Below are positions 14,161 to 24,220 of a DNA stretch of 64,000 nt, piece by piece. The notes beneath the pieces were generated by a model. The model did no database searches and was not told the DNA's origin. It was given only the letters and a program-made list of their open reading frames with translations. Source of the DNA: Rotaria macrura (lineage: Eukaryota; Rotifera; Eurotatoria; Philodinida; Philodinidae); assembly GCA_900239685.1 (NCBI GenBank), contig OENT01000208.1:96908-160907 (forward strand). Direction: 5' to 3'. How positions within the stretch are numbered: position 1 is the first letter of the stretch; each line of letters begins with the position of its first letter. The position numbers and the translations under genes were made by a program.

Positions 14161-15707
14161 TTAGAATCCAGCATTGCGAAATTCGGCTTCATTTAAAACA
14201 CCATCGTTATTAGTATCGGCTGCAGCAAAAAGTGCATCGATTCCATCCTTGAAATTACCACTTGATGCGTTATATGAAGACGATTCATTCGATAATGTTG
14301 AACGAAAACCTCCACGGCCAGTGCCCACTCCAGAAATATTACCGTCACCAGAATAAGATGATGATTCGTAAAATGAAGAACCGCTACTATCACTACCACC
14401 AACATTTCCAACGTGTATTTTACCTGTATTTTTGGCTTCGAAACTCATGCCACTAGAAGATAATGAGGACGAAACATCTGGTACTGACTACGTATAGATA
14501 TATTTGTTTATTGTGATATGAATAAATTTGCTTTGCTTACTATGTCTTCAACGACGCCGGCTGAACGTGCTTGTTGAACCAATGTTTGAGAATCGATAAG
14601 TTGTGTTCCATAACGTTGAACATACTCTTGAGGATTTTCCGGTGTAACACCAAGGCGTTGAAATTGTCGAATAACACGTACTTGTGGTACGTCGTACTGA
14701 ATAATGACATTGCGTGGTTTTGGATAAGGCGTAACAGATTCTGCACGTTGAACAACTGTTTTCCGTTGAGGTGCTGGGCCATATGGAATCCAACGTTCGA
14801 TGATAATATCACCTAGTAGCAACAACAGTTCATGATTGAAATAGAGCAACAATAAAGAGTTTTACGTGGCTTTGCTGGACTTGGAGGAACACGCTCGATA
14901 AGGACTGTTCGTGGTGGAACTGGAATCGGATCCAAATTTCGAACAACTTGGAAAGAAACAGAAAACTTCTAATGACTATCACAAAACGATGATTGTAGTT
15001 TTTTTTCCTACCAGTTTGCGATAGAAGAGGAGCCGGCTTGGGAGGTGGTCGTTCACGTAGGACAAGTGGAGCAGGTGCCGGATGGGGTGGGGCTTGTTGA
15101 CGAACACGAAGTGGTGCTGGTGCTGGTGGTTGTGGTGGTCTTACTTCTTTAATGATAAGCGGCTAAAATCAACAAGCTATAGATAATAGAATATGCTCAT
15201 TCTAAACTGTCATACTCCATGTGGTGGAACAGCTGGTGGCTGAAGAAATCGAACTTGAATATTTTGTTGGTAAGTAAGTTTTCCATTTGGATCCGGTCGT
15301 CTTATCACGTGTGGATTGGGATCTTTGTAATTACCATCAGCATCTGTTTCATATTGATGAAAACTTGCCGATTGTGATCCAGAGGAAGCACTTGCTAGTG
15401 TTGCATCAGTCAAATTAATGTTCGCAGTGCCACCCGCACCAGTAGCCGACCGATGTGATGTCGATGATGATGAACCATAGTTAGCACCACCTCCGAAAGC
15501 GTCACTAGTTGCCGACGCATCATACAATGATGATGCATTATAAGCACTACCTGCTCCTGAACTATTAAAATCGTTACCGGTCGAAAAATTGGTTGTACCA
15601 ATGCCAGCAATTGAATTTCGGACTACGAAATTTCGAAATTCATTTTGATTCAAGTATCCGTCACGATTAGTATCCGCTTCATTGAACAGAGCATCCACAG
15701 TACTCAT
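14161..15707 (-). CDS. EF-hand protein with glycine/serine and proline-rich core, paralog B
   Basis: Five exons in transcription order: 15216-15707, 15012-15162, 14866-14946, 14541-14812 and 14161-14487, giving 440 residues. The start is the ATG before STVDALF. EF-hand loops lie at residues 12-23 (DTNRDGYLNQNE) and 423-434 (DTNNDGVLNEAE). The core repeats that of paralog A: NIQVRFLQPPAVPPHG, IIKEVRPPQPP, TVLIERVPPSPAKPR, IIIERWIPYG, VRVIRQFQRLGV, YVQRYGTQL and GVVEDI. The three core exons measure 151, 81 and 272 bp, exactly as in paralog A, with the same intron phases. This proves common descent by inverted duplication. The Gly/Ser flanks have diverged freely. The function is unknown; calcium-dependent assembly of a structural protein is a guess. 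A single exon spans the N-terminal EF-hand where paralog A has an intron. Confidence 0.85.
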
Positions 15708-17925
15708 TTTAATATTGTTGTTAAACAATATAGCAAACGATGTGTTAATGATGAAGTATTGTAAAGAATGAGAAATATTAATCTGCACTCATTTATACAT
15801 TTAATGAGAGTCATTCAAGCAAGTCGATCTTTATAGCTTTCTCGATCTCATATCTTTACTATCGCTCATTATGTTGTTCTCTGATGATTCACGAGTGAAG
15901 TTTTTCATGTTCTTTCCCTAATGTATAATTCCAATGTTGCCTATTTTAATGGTAATATTCATTTGTTTACATGCAAGTTATTTTTGAACATTTTTTATTG
16001 TGATAATTATTCATTTTAGATGTACATTTAGAGAATAGAATATGATCGTATCTTCCACAGTGAAGTCATAATAATAAACACTGCAATAACATTTGGTTAC
16101 ATTTTTTCATGTTTTCATATAATGTTCCTTATAATGTAGATAGAATAGATAATTACAAAACATTATTGCACTTTGAATAGTATTCATGCTCTTAGATCTT
16201 TCTGTGGCTTTCAAACACTGTTACGTGTGCTAACATAAATTTCAAGATCATACTAGAACTGTGTGGATCTACAAGTAGAGTCTATATGTCAAGTCTTGAA
16301 TACCGGTTGATTGCTTTAACTAGAAATTTCCTTTTTTTAAATCTATTTTACAGCATATACATTTGAATCCTGGTAATCCTTTCTTGAAATTTGCTTTCGG
16401 TTTTTCTTGAATCTCGAGGTATGCATAATATCTTGAATTAAAGCTGGATACAACCGATGCATTTCATGGCACTAGTCAATTTATCATAGTAGACCAACAG
16501 ATTTGTTTTTCATCGAAAATTACTAATTATCAATGTTAGTTTTCGAAGGAAGAAATAGAAATTAAGTTTTCTTCTAATTATATATAATGCTAATCTAGAC
16601 GCACCGCTACACTTCTGCTTCAACTTTAGACGAAAGAATATTTTGAAAGATATACTACATTAATATAAACAGAGACATTTACTGTCCAGGTAATAATACC
16701 AATAAAATGTAATCAAATTGTGTTTAATGTGCCATATGACAGTAGTTATATCGCCATCTATTTTCTTTTATATGTTTCTTATCAGTTTTTAATTTTGATG
16801 AATATGAGAGAATATATGAAACGATTTGATACATCTATCGTTGTATGAAAACTCAGCTGAGACAATACGCTAATTGATTCTCTTTTCAACTTTTCATTAA
16901 CAAAAGTAGGTCTTTGTGTATTGAAGAAAGAAGTCCTTCAATGTATAAATTATTTTTTTGAGTGAAATCCATGCTCGCTATGTAAATTTAAATGAACAAT
17001 GAAAATTGGTGCATAGAATTTGACATTTACGATTGAGCACTAGTACTCTTACTGTATCTTACAAACATACATTGTAGTCGAAAGAGAACTATTGTTGAAT
17101 TTCGACTTGAAATTTCTTATAGAGACACATTTGAATATGTGTCTATTGATTATCAAAATGTCCAATTTATAGATGAATTTCTATCCTGAAAATAGAACAT
17201 AAAATCTGACGATTAACAAGAGTGATGTTTAAGTGCGATTTACAATCATTGAATCGTACCAAGAAACAGAGTAAATTAATGTCTCGGCTTATAAAAATGC
17301 TTCTATTTTACACACTACGACTCATTTTAAAAGAGTTCCTTGTTATTCTACAATGGGTGAAGTATAAAAAGCAGCTTGTTTGCACGACGGAGCAACTTTC
17401 TATTCCAGAAAAACTCTCAACAGGACATATTGTTTTCGAAGATGTAAGAATAACATTCGAAATAGTCGTTGGTTTTAGAGATTAATGTCTGAATTAGTTC
17501 TAAAGTTATAATTTTCTTATATCGGAGTGGAATGTTTCCAAATGCCCCCAGGACCACGACCAGTGGCGGCTATTCTCTTTCATGAATCTTCTATTGAACA
17601 CAAGCGACATTCTAAAAGTCACACAATACCATTGGCCAATCATGCATCAATGAAAAAAAAACAAATCTTCCATAGGTAGGGTGCATAAAACTATGAATGA
17701 GTTATTTATTTATCAAACGTTATTGATTCGATTTCATTATGAGAATTATGAACGTTCACCAGTTTGCTTCAAAGATCCGTTCGAGACTGGCTTGATCGAT
17801 ATTAATAAATTTGTCACTAATAACGATACTCTTTCGATAGAGGACAACGAAGAAAAAATAAGATATTCTTGAATGATTTCTTTCTAGATTTCGAATAAAA
17901 TCGAGAATTCACTTAATCAGCAACA
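15708..17925. other. Intergenic region before OST4, with protein-like fragments of unclear status
   Basis: The first 1.5 kb shows nothing recognisable. From 17222 to 17485 an open frame on the plus strand reads a hydrophobic, basic peptide followed by a possible donor. Around 17553-17653 two overlapping frames both look somewhat protein-like, and 17681-17872 is another short open frame. They do not join into a frame I recognise. They could be remnants of a decayed gene. Confidence 0.4.
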
Positions 17926-18045
17926 ATGATTTCTGATACACAACTGGCTATTTTTGCTAATATACTCAATGTTTTAGTATTTTTACTAATTATTCTGTAT
18001 CATTATATTAATTCATCTAATATCAAAGCTAAAAAGCAAAGTTAA
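17926..18045 (+). CDS. OST4: Oligosaccharyltransferase subunit OST4
   Basis: A 39-residue intact ORF in one exon, starting [15 protein letters not shown] and continuing [14 protein letters not shown] before a short basic tail (KAKKQS). It closely follows the animal OST4 pattern M-I-T/S-D-x-Q-L-A-I-F-A-N, a single membrane span, then LYHY. OST4 is a tiny ER membrane subunit that stabilises the STT3-containing oligosaccharyltransferase complex, which performs N-glycosylation. Its length equals the family norm of about 37-40 residues. An AATAAA at 18229-18234 may be its polyadenylation signal. The gene is short enough to be missed by ordinary length cut-offs. Confidence 0.93.
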   Translation: MISDTQLAIFANILNVLVFLLIILYHYINSSNIKAKKQS

Positions 18046-19571
18046 TCGTAAGATATATATATTTCTTATGAAAAAAATTGAAAAAATGCAAATGAATTTT
18101 TCTAAATATTTAGAATATTTATTATTTATGATTACATCTTATTCAATATGAATTAACTATTGATTTTAAAGTTTTGTTTGTTTCGTTTATTGTTCATGTC
18201 TTAAAAACCATTAGAAAAAATATACTTGAATAAAAATCCAATGTATTATGTTGTTGATTCAATGCACATGTATGTGTATAGTGCTTCTTATATATCGTAG
18301 TCATGAATTTGATTATTAATCGAAAGAGAACTATTTATACTAAATGAAATAATATTAATTTCTAAAATTGAAATTTCAACTAGTATATATCTTCTGAAGT
18401 TTGATGCTATTTTTTTAACTTCATCGAGACTACACCATTGATTTTGGCTAGTGATCTCATGATTACAGAAATGTACAAGAATTTTATCTAGTTGTATGGC
18501 TAGTGAACTGATAAAAATATTGTCTTTGAAATCTACACAAACATTGCATAGTCTTAAATCGCTTCAGTAAATAAAAGCTAAACAATACAATCAACATTCT
18601 GTTGTATGCTTGTAGTAATATATGATATACAAATCGTTATTAATGAACAGAAAAGTTTAAAATAGCTGTATTCTTAAGTTTTCTACTCAATTGGATTCGA
18701 CAACAACCATTTGAAAACATTATTGGTTTAAATTCATAGATAATTCTACCCCAGATTGATCGTCAAATCTAGATGAAGAACTCATCAAATTTTCCATCGA
18801 AAAAACTACATATGATGAAATGTCTGTAGATATTGCGATTGAAAAGCCGGAAACATTTCTAATGACTTTTATGTAAATTGAATGCAGCTATTAAATGTTA
18901 CATGTCACAAAATATGATGTATTCTACTAAGTCGAATTTTCGAATCTATAACAGAGAAATCTTGCTGAAGATTCTTACATTTTATTGAACAAAGTCTACT
19001 GACCTTGAGAATAAATCCTTTCAGGTACAACGTTACTTCTTAGAAAGAAATCATATGATCTTGAAAGTAGCCTTCAAGGTTCAGCTCACCTATACAGTAT
19101 TATTTTGTTAAAAATAGATCTTGTTCCTATGTTTCAAAAATGATATTGCAGATGCATTACTGTTTGAGTTCAATAAAGAATGGTTCGATTCCTATAAAAA
19201 TGAAAACAAGGCATACCTCATTATGTTCGTTTTTGATAGAGTCATATCGATAAATGATGGCTACGAGTTTAAACTGTTCTTAAGAAAAAAGAACTAGAAT
19301 CTGAAGTGGTTTTCAAACATGAATAAACATGTCTGATTTCTAATCAATACACTATCTACTAATTTACCTGTAATTTTCAATCACTAACTTAGAACCATGA
19401 TAATCATGAATTCAAAAAAAAGGAAAGGATTCCTATTTTTCAACTTTGAAAACTATATTCAAGACACAAGAATATATGAAAACTTTATTTTCTAAATATA
19501 GAGATTCTTTGCACTTTTAAAGTAAGGAATAAGTCATAAATACGAAAAGGAATCTTGCTCCTCTTTTCGTT
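18046..19571. other. Intergenic region
   Basis: No gene, RNA or repeat is recognised apart from the AATAAA at 18229-18234 assigned to OST4. Confidence 0.55.
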
Positions 19572-20390
19572 TTATTTTGAAACTTTCATGTACAAAAAAA
19601 ACACCGAGAACATCAAATAAATGTATAGTCGGTCACTGGTATAGGATAACTTTAATGAACATGATGTTGTGACAGTTAAAGACGTTTTATTTATTTTTGA
19701 AATCATACTAAGAATCGTATAAGTAAAACTTGTATTAACCGTATAAGTCGAACTTGGTGTCAGGCCAGTAAATTGATATGATCGATTAGTATACGATGCA
19801 TTCTGCGTTGAACCTACACTTGTACCTATTTGACCAGTATTTGTTAATTGTGTACTAAATAGACTGGATGAATACGGTAAATCATTGGGCAATAGAAACG
19901 ATATAGTAAACGAAGTTGATAAAATATTTGTAGCTAGAACAGTAACAGACGATGGTGCTGGACATACTTTATTCAAACGTGAACATGTTCGAGTTAGACT
20001 ACAGTTATTTGTAATTGCTATGTATTGATTATAGCCTGTAATCGTTGAATTCGTCGAAAAACATACATAATAATAAGCATTAACCAATTGAAAATTTCTT
20101 GTTAAACTTGTTATTGTTTTATTTGTTGATGTAAATGTATAATTTGTTGATGCATATGTATTACTATATGTATAGTAAAATTCATAAAATACAATATAGA
20201 TCCGTATAAGATCCGATTGATCTATGGATGAATTTGCGAACTGCCAATTGACAGTTAGAGCGGTAGAATTGACTGGAATAACAGATTTCAATCGTGGTTC
20301 GGTTATATATGTATATATTTGACAATTACATAATCTTATGATGGAAAGTGAAAGAAGAAGAATATTTAAAGCATGTAGATAATTATCCAT
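19572..20390 (-). CDS. Secreted or membrane-anchored protein with two fibronectin type III-like domains
   Basis: Single-exon ORF of 272 residues starting at ATG 20390. Residues 1-24 are a clear signal peptide (hydrophobic ILLLSLSIIRLC, then CNCQ). Two FnIII-like modules follow. One is near residues 33-125 (EPRLKSVIPVNSTALTVNW ... YYYVCF). The second is near 143-240 (CPAPSSVTVLATNILSTSF ... YQFTGLTPSSTYTVN), the latter with the typical F-strand L-T-P-x-T-x-Y-x-V pattern. Many N-x-S/T sequons suggest heavy N-glycosylation. The C terminus is hydrophobic (LYIYLMFSVFFLYM) with only a few residues after it, compatible with a GPI-attachment signal or a one-pass anchor with a tiny tail. The specific role is unknown; extracellular binding or adhesion is inferred. 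Confidence 0.72.
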   Translation of the reverse strand: MDNYLHALNILLLSLSIIRLCNCQIYTYITEPRLKSVIPVNSTALTVNWQFANSSIDQSDLIRIYIVFYEFYYTYSNTYASTNYTFTSTNKTITSLTRNFQLVNAYYYVCFSTNSTITGYNQYIAITNNCSLTRTCSRLNKVCPAPSSVTVLATNILSTSFTISFLLPNDLPYSSSLFSTQLTNTGQIGTSVGSTQNASYTNRSYQFTGLTPSSTYTVNTSFTYTILSMISKINKTSLTVTTSCSLKLSYTSDRLYIYLMFSVFFLYMKVSK

Positions 20391-20976
20391 TTATATTGTT
20401 CGCACCATCGCACAAACCTAAGTAATCAATGGAGTTTATAGATGTAGCAGGTGTTTCTTTTTTCTATTTTAACACATAATAATTTTAATAGTGGCTATTA
20501 CCGTTTCTTTTTAGTTTTTACATCGAAACATTCTATTTCATGTTTCGTAAGTTTGATCCTTAATTTTTGCGAAATCTTTGATTATTTAACCTATTAGCAT
20601 GCACAATGATAAGAAGAAAAACAGATCTAAAAATATTTGAATTCATGGAATTTTTTCAGTAAACTTTGTATTCAAAAGTGAATAAGAATACGTTAAATGT
20701 TGACAAAAGGCAGTTTTATCGAAGTGATCATTAGAATATCCTAACTAGCAATTTAACTCAGATTATGCACGAGAAACGTTTTTCGGTTTATTCACTTCAA
20801 GGTACTCTACGATTCATCGTGTAGCAGACGAGATCATACCTGTCATTGAATTCAATAAAAATAATTTGATTAGTGATATTGGGTTTTTATTTAAGGACAG
20901 TTGAATACTGCTTGTATGAAACGTGAGTACGGATGCGTGTTGTTTCGTGTTCAATCAATGAGAAGCAATCGGAAGA
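20391..20976. other. Intergenic region between divergent FnIII gene and small membrane ORF
   Basis: No gene is seen. It should hold both promoters, but no defined element could be placed. Confidence 0.5.
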
Positions 20977-21078
20977 ATGAGTGAAGAAAAAGTGTTGATC
21001 GGACTGTTATGTTTTTTTATTCTGTTGGCAGTTGTAACTGGTGTTGCCATATTCTCTTTTTGCTTTTTGTGTAAATAA
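20977..21078 (+). CDS. Possible 33-residue single-pass membrane micropeptide
   Basis: The ORF starts MSEEKVLIGLLCFFILLAV and ends FSFCFLCK-stop: a short acidic head, about 24 hydrophobic residues and a Cys/Lys tail, like many regulatory or small integral membrane micropeptides. An AATAAA lies at 21083-21088, five bases after the stop, which would suit a very short transcript. An overlapping upstream ATG (20958) reads a short different frame. I do not recognise the family, and a chance ORF of this size is possible. Confidence 0.38.
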   Translation: MSEEKVLIGLLCFFILLAVVTGVAIFSFCFLCK

Positions 21079-24000
21079 TAACAATAAAATTTCTTTTTTT
21101 CCTTCAGAAAATAAACGAATAGCAAGGTCATTACCGTTGATACATTTGAATAAATTTATTTAATGAATCAGAAAAAAAAATTTCTAACATATTTCATTAT
21201 AGTAATCCTTCTGAAATGATAAATTTCATCGATGAATTCTTGCAAAATTCGTTTCAACTGTTTACATTTCATGATTTGACATTAATCAAAAACAAAAAGA
21301 AAAGTAGTACATACAAGTAAAAAGAACAAATATCTACTTTAACTCAAGCTAATCATATTCGACGTTGTATTTTTATACAAATTGGAATTAACGATTCATA
21401 TTTATAGCATATTTATTAATTGATTTTCAATGAATATTTATGAAGCTCCACGATTGCAATAAACCGTGAATCGATACGGAAAACCTGAATAATAAAATGT
21501 CGTACGAAGTGTAAACTCTATTTTAACTCATTAATCTATTTGATCAACTTGATAAATTTCAATTTGAAACATCTCTTTTACACAATCTCAATAGAAAACA
21601 TTGTAAGATTGAAATATAATGACTTAGTTTTTCTTCAACTGATGTTAGCAATTCAACTTCATGAATCAATACGTGACTCTATCGGTTACCGTTGAAGACG
21701 TAGCGGTGACGTCAATTCAGGCATCTGCTTATCCAGTTTTAATAGTTTTTGGATGGATTCGAAATCTATCCATTTATTTGGCTATAAAATAACTGATTAT
21801 TTTTAATAAGATTAGTCTGAAAAATGATCTATAAAAATTCATCAAGAAAGTAAGCGAGGAATAGTTGTGTATTCGATTTTCTAAATTATTTAACGAAGAC
21901 TTCCGTCTTTTCATAACAAACACTTATAAGTTGATAGTAGTTGATTCAATTTAATTATTTAAAAAGCTGGTAAACAAGTTTCGAATTAGTTATATCAGAT
22001 GAAGTGCTCCAATGCAATATGAATTTCATTATCTTCTACGATTATCCCTCGTCATGTATCTCGTCATTTTCTTGTTATAACAACAAATAATCATCCTTTT
22101 ATCACTATTCGTATACAAGTCAAATATTCTCGGCTTTCAGCTTGGCCTAAGACAGTATAATTATATAAATACCAGACAAAAAAAAAGAATCAGGCACTAC
22201 GAAATCATAAATATTTCTAAATATTCATTTTTTTCATTTGAAATGTCCGTGCGTGTTGTAGTCTGAGTTTAAATAGATTGAATGATTTGAATAGGTTAGC
22301 CTAATCGTCTAACAAAAGATATCCTTCCATGATCGTTTTTATCAAACGATTTTGGAAAAGGCAAATCTTTTCTTCAAACATACAAGCTATAAAAATCCTG
22401 TGATGATGCTTGTATGATTCAATGATGTAAAAAAGAATCTATTCAATCATTTACATAGATGAATAGAGCCATATAAGATGTCGTATACTTGTCTACGAAC
22501 GTGTACACATTTTAATTATGTTCTTTATCGTGTACATAGGATTTTAAAAAAATATATACAAATCGATGACATTAAATAGTCAGGAGATCGACTGATGCTG
22601 TTCGAGTTTTATTGATCGTATACAATAACTGTTAATAAAAGTTGAAAAGGAGATCGGGTAGTTGATCTTGATTCAGAGAGTGTATCCGCATGCAATATAT
22701 TAACGAATACCGTTGGTGAACATAATAGTTTGAGTTTTCAAACTTTTTATATGTTGTCTTAAAAATTATCAATTATAAATCAACTCGATGCAATTATCTG
22801 TCCGCACAGTGAGAAAACATAAATATTCCACAGTCATCTATAGAATATGATAGAATCGTGACAACAATAATCTTATCAATGTATCAGATCATTTTACTAA
22901 AGCTACTCTATGTTCCAGCAATTAGTATAACAACATCTGTATAATACTACTACGTAGTTGTTCGCTTGCTAGCAACATTTATCTAAAGTTATTTCTGTCA
23001 AAGTATAGAGTCTCTTATTCCACTATCAAAATAACAGACAATTATAAGTCATATTACGAATTTCTCTTCCTTTAGTAGATTTGTTTATCGTCTTGCAATT
23101 AAAGTTTACGTGCACCAACCATACACATACGTCTCAATTGTTGTCTCGTTGTTGAGAGATCAAATGAAGTGGCTGTAATGCAAATGCTAACCATTGTAAA
23201 GTAGAAAAAAATTAATATTCTTCACTCATTTTTTTTAGATTTTCTCGTATGTAAAGGGAAGACGAATGTATTCTTAGAATATGCAAATAAATCATAAAAT
23301 TTCATAGCGTTTCATATCTTTTCGATTAATATGGTTTCCGATAAATGAATTACGAAATATTCTTTAAAAACTAGTCAAAGAAAAATTGAAATAAAATCTG
23401 AAAATATATCTTTATCCTTCGAAGTTCTGATTTAGTATGATTTTACGCATTACAATTTCTTTTCAAACGATCGCCATCTACTCTAAGGCATGAAAACATT
23501 GTAAGACAGACTAATGCATAAAGCTTGTTTGAAGATCAAGGTGATTTCATCATTGATTTCTATTCGTGATTCGAGACCGTATGATTGGTACGGGTATGTA
23601 TGCGAAAGTCTATGTTGAAAAGTAAATGAAATACTGCAACTATATTTGATGACTTAATTTTGAAACATTCAATGCAACGATCGATTATAGATGAATATTT
23701 CATAGTTCAACAATATTGAGTACAATATTGGTTCTTTCTTCTTTCATTCACAAAAGTCAGTATAATTTAAGAATACAATTGACATTATTCGTTACGTCGC
23801 TAATTCTTTGTAAGCCTATTATTATCAATTTGGCGTGTTCAGGGAGATGTAGTAAACTAGTGTTCATATTCTAATTACAGAAAGGAAAAAGATGTCACTA
23901 AATACAACATAGTGTTCTAAACATTTACTCCAAACACTATCGAAGCAATAAAATCCGGAATGATCATATAGTTCAGTTTGCTTGAGATCAAATTTCTCTC

Positions 24001-24220
24001 TCTCTCTCACCCTTCTCTTTCTGTTCTTGCTTGAAGCATTGTTTATTTTTGTATTGAATACGCTACAAAAGAATAGCTACACTTATATACTTTTATGCCT
24101 TCGAACGGTTTTATTTCTCTTGCGTTACATTAATCTTTCTTTCTTTCTTTCTGTTCGTTATACCATAAAAGTTCAATATTTCTCGTATACAGATAATCGT
24201 ATATGCATCTCGATACGAAT
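21079..24220. other. Intergenic region upstream of Homer
   Basis: No convincing gene is seen in 3.1 kb. A perfect CRE-type palindrome TGACGTCA lies at 21707-21714, but its distance from any start makes a role speculative. A CT-rich tract lies at 23995-24010 shortly upstream of Homer. Confidence 0.5.

Noticed and set aside
17222..17872. Several short protein-like frames upstream of OST4
   Set aside because: They do not join through consistent splice phases and match no family I know; kept only as a possible relic in the intergenic note.
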